Assembly: GCA_964499865.1 (NCBI GenBank)
Contig: CAZCPY010000006.1
Coordinates: forward strand, 1-45,250
Direction: 5' to 3'
Length of the DNA stretch: 45,250 bases
Source: JANOGU01 sp964499865
GTDB lineage: Bacteria > Pseudomonadota > Alphaproteobacteria > Rhodobacterales > Rhodobacteraceae
Shown: piece after piece, positions 16,152 to 25,065 of the stretch
Layout of the letters: every line of letters starts with the position of its first letter
Numbering within the stretch: the first letter of the stretch is position 1
Made by a program: the position numbers and the translations under genes
The notes under the pieces: generated by a model
The model's input: the letters and a program-made list of their open reading frames with translations, nothing else
Databases searched by the model: none
What the model was told of the DNA's origin: nothing

Positions 16152-17260
16152 CGGACCCCGCCGGGACTGCCACAGCCGAACGCGCCACCGCCGACCGCTG
16201 GCTGGCCGCCTTCCTCGCCGACGGCGCCACCCTCGTCGAGGCCCCCGTCCTGATGCCCGCGGGCCGCCTTCTGGACCTGTATGGCGAGGACATCCGGGCG
16301 CGGGCCTATGTCACGCTCGACCCCGCCGAGGGCGAACTGATGCTGCGGCCCGACTTCACCGTGCCGGTGGTGGAACGCCACATGGCAAGCGGCGCGGAAC
16401 CGGCGCGCTATGCCTATGCGGGCGCCGTCTTCCGCAGGCAGGACAGGCCGCAAGTCGGGCCGCAGGGGCGCCCAAGGGAATACCTTCAGGTCGGCTTCGA
16501 ACGCTTCGACCGCGAGACGGTGCAGGCGGATGCCGAGACCTTCGCGCTGTTCGCGCGCCTGCTGCCTGCGGGCCTGACGCCGGTCACCGGCGACATCGGC
16601 ATCCTGATGGCGGCGGTGCGGGGGCTCACGACCTCGGACCGCCGCAAGGCCGCGCTTCTGCGCCATGTCTGGCGCCCGCAGCGGTTCCGCCGCCTGCTCG
16701 ACCGCTTTTCCGGACGCCTGGGGACGGACCCCGCCCGCATCGCCCTTCTGGACAGATTGAAAGGCGGGGACTCAACGGCGCTGATCGCGGCGGCGGGTCC
16801 GGTCCTGGGCCTGCGCACCGGGGCCGAGATCGCTGCCCGCGCCGCGGCTCTGGTGGAAGACGCCGAGACCCCGCCCCTGGCCGCGGCAGAGGCGGCATTG
16901 CTCTACGACCTTCTCGGCCTCGAGGCCCCCGCCCGCGCCGCGCTTCAGCACCTGCGCGGCATCGCCCCGCTGCTGCCCGCCATCGCGCCCGCGGTGGACC
17001 GCTTCGCCGCCCGGCTGGATGCGCTGGATCACCTCCGGGTCGCGACGCAGGCCCTGCGCTTCGAGGCCAGCCACGGGCGCTCGGCGATGGAATACTATGA
17101 CGGCTTCGTCTTTTCCTTCCTCGGGCCCGAGGGCTGGCCGCCCGTCGCTTCGGGCGGGCGCTACGACGCGCTGACGGCGCATCTGGGGGCCGGGCAGCAG
17201 ATCCCTGCCGTGGGCGGCGTGGTGCGCCCGGGGCTGGTGGCCCGGCTGGAGGGCGCATGA
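16148..17260 (+). CDS. hisZ: ATP phosphoribosyltransferase regulatory subunit
   Basis: This 370-residue protein is a catalytically inactive histidyl-tRNA-synthetase paralogue that forms a hetero-octamer with short HisG and carries the histidine feedback control. The family features are LMLRPDFTVPVVERHM, YAGAVFRRQ, REYLQVGFERFD and the C-terminal FVFSFLGPEG plus ASGGRYDAL. It overlaps hisS upstream and hisG downstream by 4 bases each, so all three are probably made together. Confidence 0.95.
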   Translation: MTDPAGTATAERATADRWLAAFLADGATLVEAPVLMPAGRLLDLYGEDIRARAYVTLDPAEGELMLRPDFTVPVVERHMASGAEPARYAYAGAVFRRQDRPQVGPQGRPREYLQVGFERFDRETVQADAETFALFARLLPAGLTPVTGDIGILMAAVRGLTTSDRRKAALLRHVWRPQRFRRLLDRFSGRLGTDPARIALLDRLKGGDSTALIAAAGPVLGLRTGAEIAARAAALVEDAETPPLAAAEAALLYDLLGLEAPARAALQHLRGIAPLLPAIAPAVDRFAARLDALDHLRVATQALRFEASHGRSAMEYYDGFVFSFLGPEGWPPVASGGRYDALTAHLGAGQQIPAVGGVVRPGLVARLEGA

Positions 17261-17961
17261 TGCGGCTGGGCGTGCCGTCCAAGGGGCGGCTGATGGAGGA
17301 CACCTTCGCCTGGTTCGCCGCCCGCGGTGTCCGGCTGTCGCAGACCGGCGAGGGGCGCGAATACGCGGGCGCCGTCGAGGGGGTGGATGGCATCACGCTG
17401 GCGCTGCTGTCGGCGGGCGACATGCCGGGGGCGCTGTCGGATGGCAGCATCCACCTTGGCGTCACCGGCACCGACCTGATCCGCGACCGCCTGCCCGACT
17501 GGCGCGGCGCGGTGGCGGAACTTGCGCCGATGGGCTTTGGCCGGGCGGACCTCGTGATCGCCGTGCCCGCCGCCTGGATCGACGTCGAGACGCTGGACGA
17601 CCTCGACGACGCCGCGGCGGCCTTCCGCGCGACGCACGGGATGCGCCTGCGCATCGCCACCAAGTACCACCGCCTGGTGCGCGAACACCTGACTGCGGCG
17701 GGCGTCGCCGACTACGCTTTGGTCGACAGCCAGGGCGCGACCGAGGGCGCGGTGCGCAACGGCACCGCCGAGGCCATCGCCGACATCGCCTCTTCGGGTG
17801 AAACGCTGCGTGCCAACCACCTTCGCCCGCTGGCGGACGGGCCGATCCTGGCGTCGCAGGCCACGCTCTATGCCGCCCGCGGGGCGGACTGGACGGGCGC
17901 GCGCGGGGCGCTGGCGGCGCTGTGCGCGAGGCTGGGCGTCGCCGTCCCCCCCGGTCTGTGA
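17257..17961 (+). CDS. hisG: ATP phosphoribosyltransferase, short form
   Basis: This 234-residue enzyme catalyses the first step of histidine synthesis, joining ATP and PRPP. The lack of the C-terminal regulatory domain marks it as the short form, which needs HisZ, encoded just upstream. Motifs include RLGVPSKGRLMEDT, IHLGVTGTDLIRD, RIATKYHRLVREH and the PRPP-loop-like SQGATEGAVRNGTAEAIADI. Two adjacent ATG codons at the overlap allow either start. Confidence 0.96.
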   Translation: MMRLGVPSKGRLMEDTFAWFAARGVRLSQTGEGREYAGAVEGVDGITLALLSAGDMPGALSDGSIHLGVTGTDLIRDRLPDWRGAVAELAPMGFGRADLVIAVPAAWIDVETLDDLDDAAAAFRATHGMRLRIATKYHRLVREHLTAAGVADYALVDSQGATEGAVRNGTAEAIADIASSGETLRANHLRPLADGPILASQATLYAARGADWTGARGALAALCARLGVAVPPGL

Positions 17962-18078
17962 CCTCCCCCCCGATCTGTGCCCCTGCGGGCCCGTGACCCT
18001 GCGTCAGCGGACCGGGCCCTTGCGGCGGCGCGGCGAATGCCTATCTCTCAGGGCGTCATGCCAACCGGAGTATTCCTC

Positions 18079-18429
18079 ATGACCCGCCTTTTCGTCCCGC
18101 TCGCGCTCGGCCTGGCCTTTGCCGTGCCCGCACAGGCGCAGACCGCCGTCAGCGGGGATGCACTGCGCGCAGCCCTTGTCGGCAGCACCGTCACGGGCGG
18201 CATGGCGGACGGCTCGGCCTATGCCGAGTTCTACGCCGAGGACGGCACGATCCGCGCCCGCGACTACACCGGCGTCTGGACCATCGAGGGCGACCAGATG
18301 TGCCTGAACTACGGCGGCGCACCCAGTTGCTTTGGTGCGGCGGTGGACGGGTCGAACGTCACCTGGCTGGTCGACGGCACCGTCGCAGGCACCGGCACCA
18401 TCGCCGCGGGCAACAGCAACGGCTTCTGA
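18079..18429 (+). CDS. small secreted protein, unknown function
   Basis: This 116-residue protein has a clear signal peptide (MTRLFVPLALGLAFAVPAQA, cleavage near AQA-QT). The mature part is about 95 residues with two Cys (DQMCLNYGG and APSCFGA) that could form a disulfide. The pattern of Gly-rich beta segments (YAEFYAEDGTIRARDYTGVW, TIEGD) resembles small periplasmic proteins common in Rhodobacteraceae. GGAG lies 9 bases before the ATG; an in-frame ATG at 18058 would disrupt the signal peptide. I cannot assign a function. Confidence 0.8.
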   Translation: MTRLFVPLALGLAFAVPAQAQTAVSGDALRAALVGSTVTGGMADGSAYAEFYAEDGTIRARDYTGVWTIEGDQMCLNYGGAPSCFGAAVDGSNVTWLVDGTVAGTGTIAAGNSNGF

Positions 18430-18540
18430 TCCGGCCGCGGTCACCGCTTGCGGGCTGACGCCCGCCCCGGGCGTGACCCGGGACCTCCCCCGCCAGGGCG
18501 GCGCGCTTTGCGGACGGGAAACCGGCCTGCCGGCAAGCCC

Positions 18541-18600
18541 CCTCTCCCTCCCCCACGAGGGGGGAGGGAAGCGCCCGGCGCCTTGCGGCGCGCTTCCGCC
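18541..18600. repeat. GC-rich palindromic repeat, copy B
   Basis: The core CCCTCCCCC-ACGA-GGGGGGAGGG matches the right arms of copies A, C and D, and is followed by GGCGCCTTGCGGCGC. Only one arm is recognisable, so this is a partial copy. It directly abuts the 3' end of the nuclease pseudogene, and no stop codon precedes it in that frame. Confidence 0.65.
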
Positions 18601-18610
18601 GCCCCCTCGG

Positions 18611-19299
18611 GGCAGCACCGCCTCGGCCGCCACCGCGCGGTGGTCCGACGGCCAGGGCATCACCGCGATGTCCGGCCGCGGCCCGTCCTCGCCCACGGTC
18701 GAGGCCCCCGCCACCCGCGCACACCGCGCAAAGACAAAGCGATGCGGTCGCGGTGGTTGTCGGCGGCGTCCTCGGGATGGCGCGGCGTCCAGGTATCGGC
18801 GGGCCTGGCCGTGGAGTCGGGCCGGATCTCGCGGGAGGTGTCGAGGAACCCCGCCCCGGCCGGCCGCTGCGTCGCGGGCCGGGTCACGGCGACCGGCGCG
18901 CGCCCGTCCACCTCGGGCCGCACGCCCGGGTCGCCCGGGGTGGTCGCGGCGATGGGAAAGCGAGATCACGGCGTTCGCACAGGGCGCGGGGCTGTCCGCC
19001 GTCTGGCCGCGGAAGGTCCAGCCCGGGGCCCCGGCCAGTGCCTTGGCGCGGCTTTCGCCCGCCGCGGCGCCGTCGGTGGCGGTGCAGGTCTCGGGCCGGG
19101 CCCGCGTCTCCTGCACGCCCACGATGTCGGCCCCGGCGGCGCGGATCGCGGCGATGGTCTCCTCGACCCGCTTGCCCTCGCTGGCGCCCGCGCCCCGGAG
19201 GTTGAACGACATCACCCGCGGCGTGTCCGCTTCGGCGGCGGCGGGCAGGGGGATCAGGGTCAGGACCGGAGGCAGGCGGGCGGGGGCGAGGCGGCGCAT
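18611..19299 (-). pseudogene. endonuclease/exonuclease/phosphatase family, frameshifted
   Basis: The N-terminal frame reads VMSFNLRGAG and IVGVQETRARPET, then CANAVIS, the start of an EEP-fold metal-dependent hydrolase. At about 18960 the frame is lost and continues in another as FPIAATTPGDPG. At about 18739 the original frame resumes as FVFARCARVAGA and ends with the catalytic-type SDHRAVAAEAVLP. The two junctions behave like a 2-base and a 1-base loss. The middle also looks shorter than in typical members. No stop follows before repeat copy B. Sequencing error could explain the shifts, but two plus a missing stop favour decay. Confidence 0.75.
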
Positions 19300-19373
19300 C
19301 GGCGGGGCTCGCCCGGGTCCGGCGCCATCCTGCCACGCGGCCTGTCACGGCGGCGTGACGGATCCCGCGGGCC

Positions 19374-21614
19374 CTACCCGCATTTCGAGAAACCGCAGGA
19401 CCCGCAGGTCACGCAGCCCTCGACCAGCCGCAGGTCGGGCGCGCCGCAGCTGTCGCAGGTCTGGCCCGCGGCGATCGCCTTGGGGTCGGCCTTGAGGTGG
19501 GCGCCGCGGGCGGCGATGAAGCCGATGGCGACCAGATGCTCCTCGATCACGCCGCCGATGGCGGCCAGGATCGAGGGCACATAGGCCCCCTGCACCCAGG
19601 CGCCGCCGCGGGGGTCGAAGACGGCCTTCAGCTCCTCGACGACGAAGGACACATCGCCCCCCCTGCGGAACACCGCCGAGATCATCCGCGTCAGCGCCAC
19701 GGTCCAGGCGAAATGCTCCATGTTCTTGGAGTTGATGAAGACCTCGAAGGGCCTGCGCCGCCCTGCCGTCACGATGTCGTTGATGGTGATGTAGAGCGCA
19801 TGTTCCGACCCCGGCCACCTGACCTTGTAGGTCTGGCCTTCGAGCGCCTGCGGCCGGGCGAGGGGTTCGGACAGGTAGACGACCTCGCCGGTCGTCTGCG
19901 TCTTCGACGGGCCGTCCGCCACCGCCAGCACGCTTCCCGTCACCGGATTCGGCCGATAGGTCGTGCAGCCCTTGCAGCCCTGGTCCCAGGCGGCCATGTA
20001 GACCTCCTGAAAGGCCTCGAAGGCGATGTCCGCGGGGCAGTTGATGGTCTTCGAGATCGACGAATCCACCCATTCCTGCGCCGCCGCCTGCATGCGCACG
20101 TGGTCCAGCGGGCTGAGGTCCTGCGCGGTGACGAAGGCCTCGGGCAGGGGGGCGTCACTGTTCCGGCGGCGCCATTCGGCGACGGCGAAGTCGACGACCT
20201 CCTCCTCGCTGCGCGACCCGTCGGGTTGCAGCACCTTGCGGGTGTAGGCGGCGGCGAAGACCGGCTCGATGCCGGAAGAGACGTTGCCCGCATAGAGGCT
20301 GATCGTCCCGGTAGGGGCTACCGAAGTCAGCAGGGCGTTGCGGATGCCATGCTGCGCGATTGCAGAAACCACATCTTCCCCCAGCCTGACGACGTTGGGC
20401 GAGGCCAGATACTTGTCTTTTTCGAACAAGGGGAAGGCGCCTTTTTCCTTGGCGAGCGCGGCGGAGGCCAGATAGGCCTGCTGCGCGATCAGCTTCATCC
20501 AGCCGCCGGTGACCGCCGCTGCCTCCTCTGTCCCGTAGCGCAGTCCGCACATCAGAAGCGCGTCCGCCAGCCCCGTGACCCCAAGCCCGATGCGCCGTTT
20601 CGACGCCGCCTCGGCAGCCTGTTCGGGCAGGGGAAAGCGGCTGGCGTCGATGGTGTTGTCCATCATCCGCACCGCCACGCGCACGAGGTCGGCCAGCGCG
20701 CCCTCGTCCAGCCGGGCCCCGGGCGCAAACCCGTCCAGCACCAGCGCGGCCAGGTTGACCGACCCCAGCAGGCAGGCGCCATAGGGTGGCAGGGGCTGTT
20801 CGCCGCAGGGGTTGGTGGCCGCGATGGTCTCGACATAGCTGAGGTTGTTCAGCGCGTTGATCCGGTCGATGAAGATCACGCCGGGCTCTGCGGTGTCGTA
20901 GGTGGACCGCATGATCCGCGCCCAGAGGTCGCGCGCCTGCACCGTGCGCCAGACGCGCCCGCCGAACGACAGGTCCCAGGGCGCACCGGCCTTGACCGCC
21001 GCCATGAAGGGGTCGGTCACCAGCACCGACAGGTTGAACATGCGCAGGCGGGCGGGGTCGTGCTTGGCCTCGACGAAGGCCTCGATGTCGGGGTGGTCGC
21101 AGCGCAGGGTCGCCATCATCGCGCCCCGGCGCGACCCCGCCGACATGATCGTGCGGCACATCGCGTCCCAGACATCCATGAAGGAGAGGGGACCGGAGGC
21201 ATCCGCCGCCACGCCGCTGACCGGCGCCCCGCGCGGCCGGATGGTGGAGAAGTCGTAACCGATCCCGCCGCCCTGCTGCATCGTCACCGCAGCCTCCTTC
21301 AGCGCCTGGAAGATGCCCTCCAGACTGTCGGGGATGGTGCCCATGACAAAGCAGTTGAACAGCGTCACGCTGCGGTCGGTGCCCGCCCCCGCCACGATCC
21401 GCCCCGCGGGCAGGAAGCGGAAGCCCTCCAGCGCCGCCCGGAACCTCGGCTCCCAGGCCGCGGGGTCGGCCTCGACCGCCGCCAGCGCGCGGGCGATGCG
21501 GGTCCAGGTGTCCTGCACGGTGGCATCCAGCGGCACGCCCTCGGCGGTCTTGAGACGATACTTCATGTCCCAGATCTGCTCCGCGATGGGGGCGGCAAAG
21601 GCGGATGCGGACAT
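19374..21614 (-). CDS. nrdJ: adenosylcobalamin-dependent ribonucleotide reductase
   Basis: This 746-residue class II reductase converts ribonucleotides to deoxyribonucleotides using adenosylcobalamin. The finger-loop region ATNPCGEQPLPPYGACLLGS and the active-site segment FNCFVMGTI are present, along with MQQGGGIGYDFS and the late motif SVAPTGTISL. There is no N-terminal ATP cone. The C-terminus is a Cys-rich tail (CDSCGAPDLRLVEGCVTCGS) of the kind that relays electrons from thioredoxin or binds zinc. The ATG (MSASAFAAPIAEQ) has GAGGG 7 bases upstream. The 110-base divergent region is too short to hold a cobalamin riboswitch plus promoter. Confidence 0.96.
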   Translation of the reverse strand: MSASAFAAPIAEQIWDMKYRLKTAEGVPLDATVQDTWTRIARALAAVEADPAAWEPRFRAALEGFRFLPAGRIVAGAGTDRSVTLFNCFVMGTIPDSLEGIFQALKEAAVTMQQGGGIGYDFSTIRPRGAPVSGVAADASGPLSFMDVWDAMCRTIMSAGSRRGAMMATLRCDHPDIEAFVEAKHDPARLRMFNLSVLVTDPFMAAVKAGAPWDLSFGGRVWRTVQARDLWARIMRSTYDTAEPGVIFIDRINALNNLSYVETIAATNPCGEQPLPPYGACLLGSVNLAALVLDGFAPGARLDEGALADLVRVAVRMMDNTIDASRFPLPEQAAEAASKRRIGLGVTGLADALLMCGLRYGTEEAAAVTGGWMKLIAQQAYLASAALAKEKGAFPLFEKDKYLASPNVVRLGEDVVSAIAQHGIRNALLTSVAPTGTISLYAGNVSSGIEPVFAAAYTRKVLQPDGSRSEEEVVDFAVAEWRRRNSDAPLPEAFVTAQDLSPLDHVRMQAAAQEWVDSSISKTINCPADIAFEAFQEVYMAAWDQGCKGCTTYRPNPVTGSVLAVADGPSKTQTTGEVVYLSEPLARPQALEGQTYKVRWPGSEHALYITINDIVTAGRRRPFEVFINSKNMEHFAWTVALTRMISAVFRRGGDVSFVVEELKAVFDPRGGAWVQGAYVPSILAAIGGVIEEHLVAIGFIAARGAHLKADPKAIAAGQTCDSCGAPDLRLVEGCVTCGSCGFSKCG

Positions 21615-21631
21615 GTGCAAGCCCTCAGGAG

Positions 21632-21643
21632 GTTGTGGACAAC
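21632..21643. promoter_or_regulatory. inverted repeat in nrdJ leader
   Basis: GTTGTGGACAAC is an inverted repeat with a 2-base centre, about 17 bases upstream of the nrdJ start codon. Its minus strand contains TTGTCCACA, one base from the DnaA-box consensus TTWTNCACA. A role in control of nrdJ is only suggested by position. Confidence 0.3.
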
Positions 21644-21724
21644 TGGGAGGAACGCGCAAGATAGGCCAATCCGAGCGGCCCGGCAACCTTGCAGCCGCCC
21701 CCGGGGCCGCTATCCTTGCCCGCC

Positions 21725-22147
21725 ATGCTGCACCTGATGAAACTCTGCGTCGGCGCCGACAGCGTCGAGGACCTGACAGGCTGGATCGCCAGCCAGGCGG
21801 GCCGCTGGCCCGCCGGCCGGTCGGTCCACGTCACCCGCATGTGGCCCAGGCGCGCCGACGAGGTGCTGGCGGGCGGGTCGCTCTACTGGGTGGTCAAGGG
21901 CGCCGTCCTGTGCCGCCAGACGATCCTGGCGCTGACGCCGGTGACCGGCGAGGACGGCACGCCGCGCTGCGCCATCGAGATGGACGCCCGCGTGATCCGC
22001 ACCCGCGCGGTGCCGCGCCGCCCCTTCCAGGGCTGGCGCTACCTGCCCGCCGCCGAGGCGCCGCCCGACCTGATCTGCGCCCGCGCCCGCGAAGACGCGC
22101 TGCCCGCGGGACTGGCCGAGGCGATGGCCGGTTTCGGCCTGCGGTAG
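21725..22147 (+). CDS. DUF1489 family protein
   Basis: This 140-residue protein begins MLHLMKLCVGADSVEDLTGW and contains VTRMWPRRADEVLAGGSLYW and VVKGAVLCRQTIL, the pattern of the DUF1489 family found across alphaproteobacteria. Relatives are called lysophospholipase-like or simply hypothetical; no catalytic motif is visible. It is divergent from nrdJ and 52 bases before an acyltransferase gene on the same strand. Confidence 0.9.
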   Translation: MLHLMKLCVGADSVEDLTGWIASQAGRWPAGRSVHVTRMWPRRADEVLAGGSLYWVVKGAVLCRQTILALTPVTGEDGTPRCAIEMDARVIRTRAVPRRPFQGWRYLPAAEAPPDLICARAREDALPAGLAEAMAGFGLR

Positions 22148-22199
22148 GCTTGCGCATTCCCCCTTCGCACCGGGCCCCGCACCGGAATAGGCTGCGCGG

Positions 22200-23573
22200 A
22201 TGACCGGAACCGTCGCCGTCCCCGTCTGGCTGCTCTGGGTCGTGGGCCTGCTCGCCGCGGTGGCGGCACTTGACCGGATCATCGGGCCGGGCCTGCGCTG
22301 GGTGATGCGGCGGCGGATGGAGCGGGCGGTCGCGCGGCTGAACACGCGGCTGCAGCGCAAGATCGAGCCCTTCAAGCTTGCCCGCCGCAAGGACCTGGTG
22401 ATCCGCCTCGCCTACGACAGCCAAGTGCTGGAGGCGGTGGCCGAGCACGCGGCGGAAACCGGCGTGCCGGGCGAGGTGGCCTTCCACGAGGCCGAAGGCT
22501 ACGCGCGCGAAATCGTGCCGGGCTTTTCGGCCTTCCTCTACTTCGGCGTGGCCACCCGGCTGGCGCGCTGGCTGACGCGGCTGTTCTACCGCGTGCGGGT
22601 GGGCCGCGTGGCGCAGGACCTGGCCGCCGTCGATCCCCGCGCCGCGGTCGTCTTCGTGATGAACCACCGGTCGAACATGGATTACGTGCTGGTCACCTGG
22701 CTGGTGGCGCAACGATCGGCGCTGTCCTACGCGGTCGGGGAATGGGCGCGGGTCTGGCCGCTGTCGCGGCTGATCCGGGCGATGGGGGCCTTCTTCATCC
22801 GCCGGGGCAGCCGCAACGCGCTCTACCGCCGCGTGCTCGCGCGCTACGTGCAGATGGCCACCGCCGACGGCACCACGCAGGCGATGTTCCCCGAGGGCGG
22901 CCTCAGCCTGGATGGCCGCGTGGGCGCGGCGCGGATGGGGCTCTTGCACTACATCGTCTCGGGCTTCGACCCGGCGGGCCGCGATGTCGTCTTCGTGCCG
23001 GTCGGGCTGGCCTATGACCGGGTGATGGAGGACCGCGCGCTGGTCGCCGCGGCGGCGGCGGGGACGCGCAGGTTTCCGATCCGCTGGACCCGGGCGGCGC
23101 GGTTCCTGGGCCGCTTCCTGTGGCAGAAGGCGCGCGGGCGGTTTCCGGGCCTGGGCACGGCGGCGGCGAGTTTCGGCCCGCCGCTCAGCCTGCGGGCCTT
23201 CCGCGCGGCGCATCCCGCCGCGACGGTCGAGGCCCTGGGCGAGGCGCTGATGGACCGCATCCTGCGCGCCGTGCCGGTGACGCCGGTGCCGCTGGTCGCG
23301 CGCGTGCTGTCCGACGGCCCCCTGCCGCGCGCGGCGCTGGAGGCGGCGGTGGCGGCGCGGACCGCGGCGCTGAAGTCCGCGGGGGCGAGCCTGCGCCTGC
23401 ACCCGGGCGGCGCCGGGCCGACCCTGGCCGAGGCGCTGGCGCCGCTGCTGGCGCGCGGGATCGTGACCGAGGGCGAGGCCGTCCGGGTGGCGGATGCCCG
23501 GCTGGCGGAGTTCTACGCAGCCCCGGTGCGGCAACTGGAGGAGGCGCTTCTTGCTGCGCCGCCGCAGACATAA
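22200..23573 (+). CDS. PlsB/PlsC-like glycerol-3-phosphate acyltransferase
   Basis: This 457-residue membrane protein has an N-terminal helix (VPVWLLWVVGLLAAVAAL) and a 1-acylglycerol-phosphate acyltransferase domain. The HX4D motif is NHRSNMDYVL, the substrate-binding motif is GAFFIRRGS, and the third block is MFPEGGLSLDG. The long C-terminal region with little hydrophobicity is as in alphaproteobacterial PlsB-like proteins. It should acylate glycerol-3-phosphate or lysophosphatidate at the inner membrane. It ends about 80 bases before the ccr gene. Confidence 0.88.
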   Translation: MTGTVAVPVWLLWVVGLLAAVAALDRIIGPGLRWVMRRRMERAVARLNTRLQRKIEPFKLARRKDLVIRLAYDSQVLEAVAEHAAETGVPGEVAFHEAEGYAREIVPGFSAFLYFGVATRLARWLTRLFYRVRVGRVAQDLAAVDPRAAVVFVMNHRSNMDYVLVTWLVAQRSALSYAVGEWARVWPLSRLIRAMGAFFIRRGSRNALYRRVLARYVQMATADGTTQAMFPEGGLSLDGRVGAARMGLLHYIVSGFDPAGRDVVFVPVGLAYDRVMEDRALVAAAAAGTRRFPIRWTRAARFLGRFLWQKARGRFPGLGTAAASFGPPLSLRAFRAAHPAATVEALGEALMDRILRAVPVTPVPLVARVLSDGPLPRAALEAAVAARTAALKSAGASLRLHPGGAGPTLAEALAPLLARGIVTEGEAVRVADARLAEFYAAPVRQLEEALLAAPPQT

Positions 23574-23574
23574 A

Positions 23575-23605
23575 ATTACAATTTCTGCACCGCTACCATT
23601 GCAAT
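23575..23605 (+). promoter_or_regulatory. A/T-rich ccr promoter with repeated octamer
   Basis: The 81-base gap before ccr is strikingly A/T-rich for this genome. It holds ATTACAAT (23575-23582) and the palindrome ATTGCAAT (23598-23605), 23 bases centre to centre. Related alphaproteobacteria are known to control ccr and propionyl-CoA genes with RamB/PccR-type regulators that bind TTGCAA-like sites. The match here is partial. Confidence 0.45.
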
Positions 23606-23654
23606 CTTGCGCGCGCGTCTGTAATCCCGGCCCGTCAGCATGCGGGAGGTGGGC

Positions 23655-24977
23655 ATGGCGTTGGATCAGCAGGGCGGCATTGCGCCGTATGAGGCGCCGG
23701 TGAAGGACCTCTACGCGATGGGCGAGATGCCCCCGCTGGGCCATGTGCCGCGCCGGATGCACGCCTGGGTCCTGCGCCGCGAACGCCACGGGCCGCCGGC
23801 GACCGCGCTGCAGGTCGAGGTTGTCGACACGCCCTCGGTCGGCCCGACCGAGGTGCTGGTCCTGGTGATGGCGGCGGGGGTCAACTACAACGGTGTCTGG
23901 GCCTGCCTGGGCGAACCCGTGTCCGTGTTCGACGGCCACAGGGCACCCTATGCGATCATCGGTTCGGACGCCTCGGGCATCGTCTGGGCGGTGGGCGACA
24001 AGGTGCGCCGCTGGAAGGTGGGCGACGAGGTCGTCGTGCACTGCAACCAGGACGACGGCGACGACGAGGAATGCAACGGCGGCGACCCGATGTATTCGCC
24101 GTCGCAGCGGATCTGGGGCTACGAGACCCCGGACGGATCCTTCGCGCAGTTCACCCGCGTGCAGTCGCAGCAGCTGATGCGCCGCCCGCGGCACCAGACC
24201 TGGGAGGAATCGGCCTGCTACACCCTCACGCTGGCCACCGCCTGGCGGATGCTGTTCGGGCACGAGCCGCATGACCTGAAACCCGGGCAGAACGTGCTCG
24301 TGTGGGGCGCGGCGGGGGGCCTCGGCTCCTACGCCATCCAGCTGATCAACACGGCAGGCGCCAATGCCATCGCGGTGATCAGCGACGAGGACAAGCGCGA
24401 CTTCGTCATGGGGCTCGGCGCCAGGGGAGCGATCAACCGCAAGGAGTTCGCCTGCTGGGGCCAGATGCCAAAGGTGAACAGCCCCGAATACCGGACCTGG
24501 TTCAACGAGGTGCGCAAGTTCGGCAAGGCGATCTGGGACATCGCCGGCAAGGGCAGGAACGTCGATGTGGTCTTCGAGCACCCCGGCGAAAGCACCTTCC
24601 CCGTGTCCGTCTTCGTGGTGAAGCGCGGCGGCATGGTGGTGATCTGCGCGGGCACCACCGGGTTCAACCTGACGCTGGACGCGCGCTATCTCTGGATGCA
24701 CCAGAAGCGGGTGCAGGGCAGCCACTTCGCCAACCTCAAGCAGGCCAGCGCGGCCAACGACCTGATGGTGGCCCGCAGGCTCGACCCCTGCATGTCGGAG
24801 GTCTTCCCCTGGGAGCAGATCCCGGCTGCGCACATGAAGATGCTGGGCAACACGCACAAGCCCGGCAACATGGCGGTGCTGGTGCAGGCGCCGCGCGCGG
24901 GCCTGCGCACCTTCGAGGATGCGCTGGAGGCCGGGCCGCGTGGGGTCGTGCGCGCAACAACCGTCGCCGCAGGGTGA
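23655..24977 (+). CDS. ccrA: crotonyl-CoA carboxylase/reductase
   Basis: This 440-residue MDR-family enzyme reductively carboxylates crotonyl-CoA to ethylmalonyl-CoA with NADPH and CO2, the key step of the ethylmalonyl-CoA pathway for acetyl-CoA assimilation. Highly conserved blocks include VHCNQDDGDDEECNGGDP, YETPDGSFAQFTRVQ, LVWGAAGGLGSYAIQLINTA and HQKRVQGSHFANLKQASAAN. I chose the ATG at 23655 (MALDQQGG) because it matches the usual start of the family and has GGGAGGT just upstream; another ATG lies 15 bases earlier. No other pathway gene is adjacent. Confidence 0.97.
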   Translation: MALDQQGGIAPYEAPVKDLYAMGEMPPLGHVPRRMHAWVLRRERHGPPATALQVEVVDTPSVGPTEVLVLVMAAGVNYNGVWACLGEPVSVFDGHRAPYAIIGSDASGIVWAVGDKVRRWKVGDEVVVHCNQDDGDDEECNGGDPMYSPSQRIWGYETPDGSFAQFTRVQSQQLMRRPRHQTWEESACYTLTLATAWRMLFGHEPHDLKPGQNVLVWGAAGGLGSYAIQLINTAGANAIAVISDEDKRDFVMGLGARGAINRKEFACWGQMPKVNSPEYRTWFNEVRKFGKAIWDIAGKGRNVDVVFEHPGESTFPVSVFVVKRGGMVVICAGTTGFNLTLDARYLWMHQKRVQGSHFANLKQASAANDLMVARRLDPCMSEVFPWEQIPAAHMKMLGNTHKPGNMAVLVQAPRAGLRTFEDALEAGPRGVVRATTVAAG

Positions 24978-24992
24978 ACGGATTGTTGCCGG

Positions 24993-25013
24993 AAGGCGGG
25001 ATACTCTCGCCTT
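24993..25013 (+). terminator. weak hairpin after ccr
   Basis: AAGGCG and CGCCTT pair around a 9-base loop, 16 bases after the ccr stop, followed by TTGAA rather than a T run. It could slow transcription but is not a strong intrinsic terminator. Confidence 0.3.
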
Positions 25014-25065
25014 TGAAGGGACTTATAAGGTTAACGCAGGGGTCTTCGCCACGGGTGGTTCGGCG

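Noticed and set aside
21615..21724. Cobalamin riboswitch before nrdJ
   Set aside because: The gap is only 110 bases and shared with a divergent gene; no B12-box-like sequence was seen.
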